Positions 35,113-43,827 of a stretch of DNA of 64,000 nucleotides are shown here, one piece after another. The notes under the pieces were generated by a model, which worked only from the letters and a program-made list of their open reading frames with translations, was not told where the DNA came from and searched no databases. Position 1 is the stretch's first letter. Each line of letters starts with the position of its first letter. A program made the translations under genes and the position numbers. Source of the stretch: Marinomonas algarum (GTDB lineage Bacteria > Pseudomonadota > Gammaproteobacteria > Pseudomonadales > Marinomonadaceae); NCBI RefSeq assembly GCF_020532605.1, contig NZ_JAJATW010000002.1:124001-188000 (forward strand). The letters run 5' to 3'.

Positions 35113-35787
35113 CTACCACTCAATCCCTACTTGCGCCTTAACACCACTGGCAAAAGCATGGCGTTCATTAGCGATCTTGCTGTGTGTGTCTACACTCTCT
35201 AAAAGTGCTCTCGGTGCTGTGCGCCCAGTCATCATCACATTCTGATGTGCCGGTCTCGCGGCCAGTGCGGCAAGCAAATCGGCTTCGTCTAGATAACCGT
35301 ACTTGTACATATAAGTAATCTCATCGAGCAAAACAAAGTGCACAGCAGGATCAGACAAAACCTGTTTGGCCAACGCCCATGCTTGTTCGGCCGCTTTTTT
35401 CTCTCGTTCTGGATCTCGTGTTTCCCAAGTAAAACCGTGCCCCATTACATGAAAACCCACCTGCGGATGCGAGCCAAAGAACAACTGTTCTCCTGTCTCT
35501 TTTCGACCTTTGATGAACTGAATCACAGCAGCTTGCTGTCCATGACCGAGCGCTCGTGCCATTGTACCAAATGCACTGGAGCTTTTTCCCTTACCGTTGC
35601 CCGTGAGTAAAATCGTTACGCCACGCTCCTCTGTCGCAGCAGCAATACGCTGATCCACTACGGCTTTCTTCTTTAAAAGGCGCGCTTCATTTTTTGCGAC
35701 TTCCCCAGTTGTGTCTGTATTGTGTGCCGCGTCTTTAGCGAGAACAGTGCCTTTATCGGATGTTGTACTCTGTTGCGAATTACTCAT
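35113..35787 (-). CDS. cobO: Cob(I)yrinic acid a,c-diamide adenosyltransferase
   Basis: The 224-residue protein is of the CobO/BtuR/CobA type. It has a P-loop (LLTGNGKGKSSSAFG, about residues 59-73), IQFIKGRKETGEQ, HGFTWETRD and a VLLDEITYMYKYG segment. It transfers adenosine from ATP to cob(I)alamin or precursors, giving the coenzyme form. The first ~55 residues are polar and poorly conserved. It is last in the cobT-cobS-cobC run, so the operon covers lower-ligand attachment and adenosylation for salvaged corrinoids. Confidence 0.95.
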   Translation of the reverse strand: MSNSQQSTTSDKGTVLAKDAAHNTDTTGEVAKNEARLLKKKAVVDQRIAAATEERGVTILLTGNGKGKSSSAFGTMARALGHGQQAAVIQFIKGRKETGEQLFFGSHPQVGFHVMGHGFTWETRDPEREKKAAEQAWALAKQVLSDPAVHFVLLDEITYMYKYGYLDEADLLAALAARPAHQNVMMTGRTAPRALLESVDTHSKIANERHAFASGVKAQVGIEW

Positions 35788-35868
35788 AAGTTTTCTCTTT
35801 CGTTAAAATGAACCCAGCAAGGCGATACGAATTGACCTCACATCGAAAAAACACCTTCCCACCTTGTA

Positions 35869-36483
35869 CTACTTCTTTTTATAAAGCAGCCAGCTTGGAA
35901 AATACAAATCTCGATGAATCGCAAACACCCTCAGTATAAAAATAAAGCCTACAGCGTAAATCGAGTTAAACTCATGAAAAGGCATATTTTTTTGAAGTAA
36001 CACAAACAATATGGCACCAAGCAAAGCCGGCGTTCCGTAAAATTCACGCCCCAATACCAGAGGTTCACGGTTACTCAATACATCACGAATCATACCGCCC
36101 GCAATGCCAGTCACCACCCCCATAAGAATCGCGATAGGCGAAGAAAAACCTAGGCTCATGACTTTTTCCGTTGCAACAACAGTAAACAAGGCCAAACCAA
36201 AGGAGTCGGCATAATGGAAAACTTTACGTCTATCGTCGACATGAGGCATAACAAAAAATGCCGCCACCGATGACAGCAAGGCCACCCAAAGATAAGAGGT
36301 ATCTTCCACCCAATAGACCGTCTCAACCGACAGCACCGTGTCCCGAATAGTACCACCGCCCAAGGCCGCTACCATCCCGAGAAACACCAAACTGAAAAGA
36401 TCCATGTCTTTTTTACCCGACGAAATAACGCCTGTAATAGCAAACGCAGCAATGCCAAACATACCTAACCAATAGAGCAACAT
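35869..36483 (-). CDS. TRIC-type (YadS/UPF0126) cation channel-like membrane protein
   Basis: The 204-residue protein has about seven membrane helices in two repeats, each with a glycine-rich kink motif: ALGGGTIRDTVL and IAGGMIRDVLSNREPLV. These mark the YadS/TRIC family, whose bacterial members behave as trimeric cation channels. ATG 36483 gives the normal family length; a GTG at 36537 would lengthen it by 18 residues. It is set between cobC and cobO on the same strand, which hints at ion supply for corrinoid metabolism or simple co-location. Confidence 0.88.
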   Translation of the reverse strand: MLLYWLGMFGIAAFAITGVISSGKKDMDLFSLVFLGMVAALGGGTIRDTVLSVETVYWVEDTSYLWVALLSSVAAFFVMPHVDDRRKVFHYADSFGLALFTVVATEKVMSLGFSSPIAILMGVVTGIAGGMIRDVLSNREPLVLGREFYGTPALLGAILFVLLQKNMPFHEFNSIYAVGFIFILRVFAIHRDLYFPSWLLYKKK

Positions 36484-36559
36484 GTTATTTTTTCTCAATC
36501 GAACATCAGAAGGCTTGGTGAATACCAAACCGCACACTTCCCAAAGACAGCCTATTTTC

Positions 36560-37153
36560 TTATGAATTCACAGCCCAATCCCCGGCACCCAAACGCTTTA
36601 AAGACACAAAATCGCCTTGAATATGCAGCTCAGTAATGCTGTTAAAGCCCACATCAATACGATGACACTGTTCAAGTGGCCACTGACACAAAAGACTCAC
36701 AAACACCTTAATCACACCGGAATGCGCAACGACCACACCGTTTTCAATCGGCTCATCTTTAACAGACAACCACCAGCGCCAAACTCGATCTGCAACCACC
36801 TGTAAAGATTCGCCATTATAGGGTGCAGAATGAACAATGTCGCTAGCCCAAGCATCAATTTCCTGTCGAGGAATGTCTTGCCAACACAGCCCTTCCCAGT
36901 CGCCAAAGTCTAACTCTTTTAACGCCTCTACACAGATCGATTGGCCGCCACTGACTCGCTCAGCCAATAAAGCCGCACGCTGTAATGGACTGTGAAAACA
37001 CACATTATTGGTCTGTGTGAAATCCAATGACAAGTTCCCTTTGATCGCCTCTGCCGCCGTTTCCCAGCCCGCTAACAAAGGTACATCTTGATCACCGTAA
37101 CATAAGCCCTTTTTTACATCTGGCTTAGGATGACGCAGTAAAAACAACTTCAT
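36560..37153 (-). CDS. cobC: Histidine phosphatase, probable alpha-ribazole phosphatase
   Basis: The 197-residue protein is of the phosphoglycerate mutase-like phosphatase fold. The catalytic His8 lies in FLLRHPKPD (the usual RHG reads RHP here), the second part of the active site is in FGDWEGLCW, and the second catalytic His is in VVVAHSGVIK. CobC removes phosphate from alpha-ribazole phosphate (or adenosylcobalamin phosphate). The start overlaps the cobS stop by ATGA, so the pair is translationally coupled, which supports the cobalamin role over a generic phosphatase. Confidence 0.9.
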   Translation of the reverse strand: MKLFLLRHPKPDVKKGLCYGDQDVPLLAGWETAAEAIKGNLSLDFTQTNNVCFHSPLQRAALLAERVSGGQSICVEALKELDFGDWEGLCWQDIPRQEIDAWASDIVHSAPYNGESLQVVADRVWRWWLSVKDEPIENGVVVAHSGVIKVFVSLLCQWPLEQCHRIDVGFNSITELHIQGDFVSLKRLGAGDWAVNS

Positions 37154-37920
37154 GAATAAGACACCAGCAAACACAAAATAATGAAGATTTCGCCAACTTG
37201 CTCACTGGCACCCAGAGTATCGCCATTGAACCCAGAGAGCTTTCTTTTTAAATACCAGTGCATCAGCAGTACCAACAACAAGGAACAAAGCAAGGTTGCC
37301 ATAATATCAAACAAATCAAACGCCACCATGCCTACTAATAAGCAAGGCAACAGAGCAATACTCCACTGAGGTAGCGTCAATTTGGTGATCATACTGTTTG
37401 CTTTGCTTTTCCCCATGGTGACGTAATCCAATGATGTCATCAGCATCAGTGGAAACATTCTTGCTAACACATGCACCGCACACCAAGCACTGAGTGTGTA
37501 AATAAACCCTAGGAATGAATCTGGAATCGCAGTTAATAATTCGCTTAACAATAACCACTTTAATGACAAGGAAAACCAGATTGATAGCGCCGCATAACTG
37601 CCTATACGGGAGTCCTTCATGATTGTCAGACGTTGCTCTTGCGTCCAGCCTCCCACTAAACCGTCACAGGCATCCATTAAACCGTCCTCATGAAAACCAC
37701 CGGTTAATAACACTGCCGTTAGTAACATGAGTAATGCTTGTAAGGAGGTCGAAAAATCAAACCACAACGGCCAAGCGCTCAATAACGCCACAACCATACC
37801 AATGCTAGGTAAAAAGCACACAGGAGAAACATGTGGCACAGCGTCTCCCCAGTCTACGTTTAATGGTATTCGCGTGTAGGTTACCAAGCTTCGCTTAAAC
37901 CCTTGCCAATAAGGCATCAT
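37150..37920 (-). CDS. cobS: Adenosylcobinamide-GDP ribazoletransferase
   Basis: CobS joins adenosylcobinamide-GDP with alpha-ribazole at the inner membrane. The protein has about six membrane segments and family motifs: YTRIPLN near the start, GGFHEDGLMDACDGLVGGW (metal and substrate site) and KDSRIGSYAALS. The initiation site is uncertain: ATG 37920 lies 15 bp after cobT, while an in-frame TTG at 37938 overlaps the cobT stop; neither has a strong ribosome-binding site. It overlaps cobC downstream. No cobU/cobP gene is visible in the window. Confidence 0.93.
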   Translation of the reverse strand: MMPYWQGFKRSLVTYTRIPLNVDWGDAVPHVSPVCFLPSIGMVVALLSAWPLWFDFSTSLQALLMLLTAVLLTGGFHEDGLMDACDGLVGGWTQEQRLTIMKDSRIGSYAALSIWFSLSLKWLLLSELLTAIPDSFLGFIYTLSAWCAVHVLARMFPLMLMTSLDYVTMGKSKANSMITKLTLPQWSIALLPCLLVGMVAFDLFDIMATLLCSLLLVLLMHWYLKRKLSGFNGDTLGASEQVGEIFIILCLLVSYS

Positions 37921-37934
37921 CCACTGAGTGCTTA

Positions 37935-39008
37935 TCAACTTTTATCGCCTTGGGTATCGGTGACACCGGCACTCTCAAAGCTTGCCATGCAATTCAAAAA
38001 GACACAGGCACTTTGGATGAGAGGGTACGCTAGAATCGCACCAGAGCCTTCGCCTAAGCGCAAATCTAACGCTAAAATGGCGTCCGCTTTCAGGTGCTTT
38101 AACAAACGAGAGTGTGCTTTTTCATGTGATTGATGAGCAAAAATCGCGTATTCAACAACGTTTGGCGACACTTTTTGGGCAAACAGCAGCGCGACCGTAC
38201 AAATAAAACCATCGACAACAAACGCTGTCTGACGCTGAGCACACTGCAACATAGCACCTGCCATCGCGATAATTTCAAAGCCGCCCACTTGCTCTGCCAA
38301 GGTTTGTGCACTCCAGCAGTCCATTGTCTGGCCCGTTTCCTGTTCCGCTCGGGCAATGGATTGCTCAATGATCTTCGCCTTATGGGACACGCCCGAAGCA
38401 TCTAGCCCTGTGCCACGACCCGCACTGTCTTGTGCACTGATCCCCATCAAAACGGTCATCATACAAGAAGAAACACCGGTGTTGCCTATGCCCATTTCTC
38501 CAAACATCAGCAAGTTCACCCCGTCATCCATCGCATCATTGGCTTCCTCTACCCCAGCTTGAATGGCCAGAGCCACTTGTTTGCTGGTCATGGCAGCGTG
38601 CTGGCTAAAGTCCTGCGAGCCATAAGCCACTTTGCGGACACCCAGAAGCGGATGAGGCACTAAGTCAGCGTTTACCCCCACATCCACAACACGCAATGGC
38701 ACCTGATGTTGTTGGCAAAATACACTCACTGCGGCCCCTCCCTGTAAGAAGTTCATCACCATTTGTGGCGTGACTTCTTGAGGAAACAAACTGATACCTT
38801 GAGCCACCACGCCATGATCTGCTGCAAACACAATCATCTTAGGTTTAGACACATCAGGGGTCAGTGTCTGCTGAATTTTACCCAAACGAAACGCAATGTG
38901 CTCAAGCGCCCCCAGTGAACCCAACGGTTTGGTTTTATGGTCAATTTTTTGTTGCAACGATAGGTCAAGCGTAGAGTTAAGAGACGGAATCGAAAACGAT
39001 GAAAACAC
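37935..39008 (-). CDS. cobT: Nicotinate-nucleotide-dimethylbenzimidazole phosphoribosyltransferase
   Basis: The 357-residue protein matches CobT: KTKPLGSLGALEHIAFRLG at the start, VFAADHGVVAQGISLFPQEV, LLMFGEMGIGNTGVSSCM, and the C-terminal LDLRLGEGSGAILAYPL. It makes alpha-ribazole phosphate from nicotinate mononucleotide and a benzimidazole base. The start is GTG with AAGGAG seven bases upstream. It is the first cobalamin gene and lies 29 bp downstream of rlmB, so it probably shares the rlmB transcript; no room remains for a cobalamin riboswitch directly upstream. Confidence 0.96.
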   Translation of the reverse strand: MFSSFSIPSLNSTLDLSLQQKIDHKTKPLGSLGALEHIAFRLGKIQQTLTPDVSKPKMIVFAADHGVVAQGISLFPQEVTPQMVMNFLQGGAAVSVFCQQHQVPLRVVDVGVNADLVPHPLLGVRKVAYGSQDFSQHAAMTSKQVALAIQAGVEEANDAMDDGVNLLMFGEMGIGNTGVSSCMMTVLMGISAQDSAGRGTGLDASGVSHKAKIIEQSIARAEQETGQTMDCWSAQTLAEQVGGFEIIAMAGAMLQCAQRQTAFVVDGFICTVALLFAQKVSPNVVEYAIFAHQSHEKAHSRLLKHLKADAILALDLRLGEGSGAILAYPLIQSACVFLNCMASFESAGVTDTQGDKS

Positions 39009-39037
39009 AGTGTTGCTCCTTAACGTGATGTTGTCAT

Positions 39038-39799
39038 TTATGCTTTTACTGCGCGCTGACGAACGACTTCATACAGGCAAACACCGGTCGCAACCGACAC
39101 ATTTAAGCTAGACACCACACCGGCCATCGGCAACTTCACAAGGTAGTCACACTGCTCTCGCGTTAAACGACGCATACCTTGCCCTTCCGCCCCCATCACG
39201 ATGGCAGTGGGAATGGTAAAGTCTTGATCGTATACCGTCTGGGTGGCTTCGCCTGCTGTTCCAAAGATCCAAACACCCTGATCTTGGAGTTTTTTCATGG
39301 TTCGTGCGAGATTGGTCACCGCATAGACAGGGATGCTTTCTGCCGCACCACAGGCCACCTTGCTAACGGTCGCATTTAACGGTGCTGAGTTATCTTTGGG
39401 CATGACAACAGCGTGCGCACCAGCGGCATCGGCGCTGCGCAAACACGCTCCTAGATTATGAGGGTCAGTGACACCATCAAGAATAATGATAAGAGGGTTT
39501 TCATCCAGTCCAGCCACCAAGGTATGCAAATCAGCCTCGTTGCCAGCCTTGTTCATTTCGGTGTAAGCCACCACACCTTGGTGAACAACACGGTCTTTGT
39601 TCTTGGTAAAAAGCTGATCAAGGTCTCGACGTGGCACAACAGAGCAACGCACTTTGTGACTTTTGCATAATTGCTGCAAACGCTGCGTTTTCTTGTCATC
39701 ACGACCTTCTTGAAAACGCACTTCTTTAATGCGCTCAGGTTGTTGGTTTAACGCATTTTCCACGGCATGTATGCCGTATATCCATTCTAAATCTGACAT
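39038..39799 (-). CDS. rlmB: 23S rRNA (guanosine-2251-2'-O)-methyltransferase
   Basis: The 253-residue SpoU-family protein has an N-terminal substrate-binding domain (EWIYGIHAVENALNQQPERI) and a knotted SPOUT domain with DPHNLGACLRSADAAGAHAV, VMGAEGQGMRRLTREQCD and LNVSVATGVCLYEVV, the three SpoU motifs. It methylates G2251 in the peptidyl-transferase P-loop. It follows rnr on the same strand by 57 bp, the order common in gammaproteobacteria. Confidence 0.95.
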   Translation of the reverse strand: MSDLEWIYGIHAVENALNQQPERIKEVRFQEGRDDKKTQRLQQLCKSHKVRCSVVPRRDLDQLFTKNKDRVVHQGVVAYTEMNKAGNEADLHTLVAGLDENPLIIILDGVTDPHNLGACLRSADAAGAHAVVMPKDNSAPLNATVSKVACGAAESIPVYAVTNLARTMKKLQDQGVWIFGTAGEATQTVYDQDFTIPTAIVMGAEGQGMRRLTREQCDYLVKLPMAGVVSSLNVSVATGVCLYEVVRQRAVKA

Positions 39800-39856
39800 T
39801 GTTTACTCTGTTGAATGGGGACACAAGTCCCCTTTTTTATTGGGCACTAACGCGGA

Positions 39857-42466
39857 TCACTCTTTGGCTTTCGACTTTGCGTTGGATTTTTTGGGCTTTT
39901 TCGGTTTCTTAGGCTTCTTCGTCACCGGTGCTGACTTGCCACTGGCGTTGGCCGCTGACGCGGTTTTCTTTTGACGAATGCGCTTCCCTTTTGATACCGG
40001 TGAACGACGCTTTTTCTTCGCTTTGCCATCCGATTCTTTAGCAGATGTGGCGTCTTTGTCTTTTTTCTTATCCTTGCTCTTGCTTGCATCGTCCACTGTT
40101 TTTGCTGTCGATGACTTTTTCGCCGACTTTGGCTTTGAACGTCCGCCCAACTCCATAGGCGGCAACTGCGCTAATTGCATATCCAGCTCGGTTTGATCAT
40201 CGCGTTGTACTCTTTTACGAGACGGTCGAGTACTGCTGTCGTCAATGCTCAAATCAATTTTACGCTGTTCCAAATTCACACTGGCAACACGCACTTTTAA
40301 CCTATCCCCCATACGGAAGACCTTACCGGTGCGCTCACCAACAATGGCTTGATGCTCAATGTCATGGACGAAATAGTCTTGCCCTAGACCAGAAATATGC
40401 ACCAAACCATCAACAAACAGCCCCTGCAATTCAACAAACAAACCAAACGGTGTAACCGCGGTCACAATGCCTTCAAACGCATCGCCTAAATGCTGCTCAA
40501 CGTATTGGCACTTGAGCCAAGACTCCACATCACGTGTCGCTTCGTCAGCACGGCGTTCCGTCAGCGAACAAGAATCACCAAACTCATCCATATTGGCGTG
40601 ATCGTAGCCGTAAATTTTACGCTGTTTTAACTCAGGACTCCCCGCAACGCGATGTGCTTGGCGTATCGCTGGGCGATTTTCGCCACGAATCAGGTAACGA
40701 ATAGCGCGGTGTACCAACAAATCAGGATAGCGACGAATCGGCGACGTAAAATGAGTATAAGCTTCGTAGTTCAAGCCAAAATGCCCTAGATTGTCAGCTT
40801 GATAGACCGCCTGTGACATAGAACGCAACATCATGGTTTGAATACTGCGTGCGTCACCACGATCCTTGATCGCTTCGGACAAAGCCGCATAATCCGCTGG
40901 CGTGGGTTTGCTGCCCCCAGTAAGCTCTAAGCCGAGCAGCCCTAGGTAGGTACGCAACGTCAGCAATCTGTCATCTTTTGGCCCTTCATGCACTCGGAAC
41001 AAAGCGGGTAAATCCGCCTTAATAAGCAACTCTGCCGTGGCGACGTTCGCACACAACATGCATTCTTCGATTAACTTATGGGCATCGTTTCGCTCAACCG
41101 GCACAATGTGTTCAATTTTAGAGTGTTCATCAAACACCATGCGGGTCTCAATCGTGTCAAACTCCATCGCACCACGCGCATCACGAGCGCCTTTTAACAC
41201 CTGATACAAACCGCTTAAATCATCAATATGAGACACAATAGAAGCATAACGCTCGCGCAATTCTAGACCTTGCTCCTCAGGTTCTGTCGCCATCATTTTT
41301 GCCACTTTTGAGTAAGTCAAACGCGCATGGGAACGAATCAAGCCCTCGTAGAATTTAAAACCGCGCATTTTACCGCGTGAAGTGAGAGAGATTTCTGCCA
41401 CCATGGCCAAACGGTCAACATCTGGGTTCAACGAACACAATCCATTCGACAACACTTCTGGCAACATGGGAATCACCTTGCCAGGGAAGTAGACGGAGTT
41501 ACCGCGCACAATAGCTTCTTCATCTAGCGCACTGCCTTTTTTGACGTAATGCGACACGTCAGCAATAGCAACAAACAACTTCCAGCCACCCGGTGTCTTT
41601 TCGCAATACACAGCATCGTCAAAGTCACGGGCATCTTCACCGTCTATGGTAACAAACGGCGTATCACGTAAATCAACACGATGCGCTTTGTCTTCTTCCG
41701 CAACGTCTGTACCAAACTGCTTGATTTGTTTTTCAACCGCAGCAGGCCATTCATGGGGAATGTCAAAACGGTGCATTGCCACATCGATTTCCACACCCGG
41801 TGCCATAAAGTCACCCAGTACTTTTTTCACTAGACCTTGAGCAGGCTTGCCACGTTCAGCATAAGAAACAATTTCTGCCAGTACATATTGACCATGGGAA
41901 GGCGTTAAACCCGAGTCGGTGGTGATCAAAATATCTTGGGCAATACGAGGGTTCTCTGGCGTAACAAACGCGACTCGACTTTCTTCGTAGTATCGACCCA
42001 CCAGCTGACTGTGCTTGCGTTCAATCACCTCAACCACGACACCGTCTAATCGTCCTTTTACACTACGACCCGACAGGCGCGCTTTGATTTTGTCACCATC
42101 CATGACATTCTGCATTTGACGCGCTGACAAAAAGATATCGTCATCGTTTGGACGCAACAAAAAGCCATGTCCTTCTTTGTTTCCCTGAACATAACCTTCT
42201 ATTAAGTCACTTTCTAACAGCGGTGAGTATTCATCTTGCTGATTGCTGACCATCTGGCTATCGCGGCACATAGCGATAAGGCGACGGCGCAATGCTTCTA
42301 TTTCATCTTCACCGGTTAGTGAAAAGGCTGCACACAGGTCAAGATGACCCATGCTTTTATTTTGTGTGGCAAGGTACTCTAAAATGAACTCACGACTTGG
42401 CACAGGGTTATCGTACTTAGACGCTTCTCGTTGCTGGTGTGGATCGTTAACTTTTTTATTACTCAA
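39857..42466 (-). CDS. rnr: Ribonuclease R
   Basis: The 869-residue exoribonuclease has an N-terminal helix-turn-helix-like region, two cold-shock domains, a catalytic RNB domain with TIDGEDARDFDDAVYC (metal-binding aspartates) and an S1 domain (FEGIVTAVTPFGLFVEL). It degrades structured RNA 3' to 5'. The last ~120 residues form a very lysine-rich tail with repeated KPKKPKK, longer than in E. coli RNase R as I recall. I place the start at TTG 42466 (reading MSNKKVNDPHQQ), with AAGGA ten bases before it; the ATG at 42526 has no ribosome-binding site. Confidence 0.93.
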   Translation of the reverse strand: MSNKKVNDPHQQREASKYDNPVPSREFILEYLATQNKSMGHLDLCAAFSLTGEDEIEALRRRLIAMCRDSQMVSNQQDEYSPLLESDLIEGYVQGNKEGHGFLLRPNDDDIFLSARQMQNVMDGDKIKARLSGRSVKGRLDGVVVEVIERKHSQLVGRYYEESRVAFVTPENPRIAQDILITTDSGLTPSHGQYVLAEIVSYAERGKPAQGLVKKVLGDFMAPGVEIDVAMHRFDIPHEWPAAVEKQIKQFGTDVAEEDKAHRVDLRDTPFVTIDGEDARDFDDAVYCEKTPGGWKLFVAIADVSHYVKKGSALDEEAIVRGNSVYFPGKVIPMLPEVLSNGLCSLNPDVDRLAMVAEISLTSRGKMRGFKFYEGLIRSHARLTYSKVAKMMATEPEEQGLELRERYASIVSHIDDLSGLYQVLKGARDARGAMEFDTIETRMVFDEHSKIEHIVPVERNDAHKLIEECMLCANVATAELLIKADLPALFRVHEGPKDDRLLTLRTYLGLLGLELTGGSKPTPADYAALSEAIKDRGDARSIQTMMLRSMSQAVYQADNLGHFGLNYEAYTHFTSPIRRYPDLLVHRAIRYLIRGENRPAIRQAHRVAGSPELKQRKIYGYDHANMDEFGDSCSLTERRADEATRDVESWLKCQYVEQHLGDAFEGIVTAVTPFGLFVELQGLFVDGLVHISGLGQDYFVHDIEHQAIVGERTGKVFRMGDRLKVRVASVNLEQRKIDLSIDDSSTRPSRKRVQRDDQTELDMQLAQLPPMELGGRSKPKSAKKSSTAKTVDDASKSKDKKKDKDATSAKESDGKAKKKRRSPVSKGKRIRQKKTASAANASGKSAPVTKKPKKPKKPKKSNAKSKAKE

Positions 42467-42806
42467 TGTGTGTTTATCCTTGGTTTTTTCAATAAGACGC
42501 CCTTTTAAAAATAGACATATGAACATCCCACTATTTGGAGCGTTGTAAATTACTTATCATTATAGAGCATAATCAGGCAATACTCTGCAAATTCACTCTG
42601 CTGTCAGCATTATCTACACAGTTACACAAGCCATTGATTTGGTAATTACACAACAAAGCCCCTTTATATGATGGTATTTATGACATTTTCTATCTTCTTG
42701 GTAATAAAGATTTGACCTAAGTAAAATATTTTCATTCCTTTTTTGTCTAAATTTCATGCAAAAAGCACGAACATATCGAATAATTCGATTGGTCAAGGTG
42801 TTTGCT
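42467..42806. other. Intergenic region between rnr and ppsR
   Basis: The 340-bp AT-rich stretch contains the rnr promoter region. A dyad ATCGAA-TAA-TTCGAT at 42775-42789 just past the ppsR stop could be a weak terminator or operator. No gene or RNA is visible. Confidence 0.45.
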
Positions 42807-43610
42807 TTATTGTCGATGACGCACCAAATTCATCTCCGCCATCACTTTGGTGGAAATTTCTTCCACAGACAATTTTGTCGAATTTAGAAACGGGATACGT
42901 TCCTGACGATAAAGAGACTCGACCTCATCCACTTCGTATCGGCACTGACGAGAAGAAGCGTATTTGCTCGCTGCCATACGCCCTGTACGGATTTCATGCA
43001 GTCGCTGTGCGTCAATGGTAAGTCCATAAAGTTTTTTCTTATGCTCTTTCAACACCCTAGGCAAACCAGGGGCAGAAAAGTCATCTTCGGTAATCGGGTA
43101 GTTGGCCGCTTTGATGCCATACTGCATCGCCAAATATAAGCTTGTTGGTGTTTTTCCTGAGCGCGACACCCCTAACAAAATGATATCGGCCTCTGCAAAA
43201 TTCTTTACGGATGCCCCGTCATCATTGGCTAATGCGTAGTTCACGGCATCCATACGACCATCATAAACCCCTTCTTTCATGCCGTGGGCTTTCTGTGCAG
43301 TGGGCTGTGCTTTAACACCTAAAGCTTGCTCGATCGGTGATAACAAATCCCCAAACAAGTTGTAGCAATGACAATCGCATGACTCGATGATATTGCGAAT
43401 ATTTGCGTCCGAAATGGTGTAAAACACCATGAGCCCAGTTGTGTTTTTCATCTCTTCATTGATCTGATGTTTCAGACCTTCGGCTTGATCCTTAGTGGCT
43501 AAAAAAGGCACACTCTTGGTCTCCACCGCCACATCAAAAAACGACAACATAGCCGACCCAAACACCTCCGCCGTGATCGCGGTTCCATCGGAAACAAAAT
43601 ACACTTTCAT
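42807..43610 (-). CDS. ppsR: PEP synthase regulatory kinase/pyrophosphorylase
   Basis: The 267-residue DUF299 protein has a P-loop (LLGVSRSGKTPTSLYLA, about residues 147-163), a start reading MKVYFVSDGTAITAE, and a C-terminal RRQ-type region (ASSRQCRYEVDEVESLYR). The family reversibly phosphorylates a threonine of PEP synthase, turning it off or on by ADP and phosphate-dependent reactions. It is divergent from ppsA, its target, with a 217-bp shared control region. AAGG lies upstream of the start. Confidence 0.95.
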   Translation of the reverse strand: MKVYFVSDGTAITAEVFGSAMLSFFDVAVETKSVPFLATKDQAEGLKHQINEEMKNTTGLMVFYTISDANIRNIIESCDCHCYNLFGDLLSPIEQALGVKAQPTAQKAHGMKEGVYDGRMDAVNYALANDDGASVKNFAEADIILLGVSRSGKTPTSLYLAMQYGIKAANYPITEDDFSAPGLPRVLKEHKKKLYGLTIDAQRLHEIRTGRMAASKYASSRQCRYEVDEVESLYRQERIPFLNSTKLSVEEISTKVMAEMNLVRHRQ

Positions 43611-43827
43611 TTAATTTAACCTTATTTTGTTGTTATCTAACGACATTTGTTTTTTCGATTGAAATAAAACTACATCGAATAATCAATTTTATTCATGGTA
43701 ATAACCCTACATACAATGAACGCACATCAAGCGCTTTGACAAGTGTTAGATGACTGAATACCTGACTAAGTACAACAAACTGTAAAACGATTTTTGCTAT
43801 TCATTTATATAAAAACTGGAGTCTCTT
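43611..43827. promoter_or_regulatory. Divergent ppsR-ppsA control region
   Basis: The 217-bp stretch must carry both promoters. It is AT-rich, with ACATCGAATAATCAA near the ppsR side that partly repeats the ATCGAATAATTCGAT dyad found beyond the other end of ppsR. No confident promoter box was assigned. Confidence 0.45.

Noticed and set aside
39009..39037. Cobalamin riboswitch before cobT
   Set aside because: Only 29 bp separate rlmB and cobT; there is no room and no conserved B12-box motif was seen.
42467..42526. Longer RNase R starting at ATG 42526
   Set aside because: The extra N-terminal residues are hydrophobic and unlike RNase R, with no ribosome-binding site; the TTG start has AAGGA and a family-like N-terminus.
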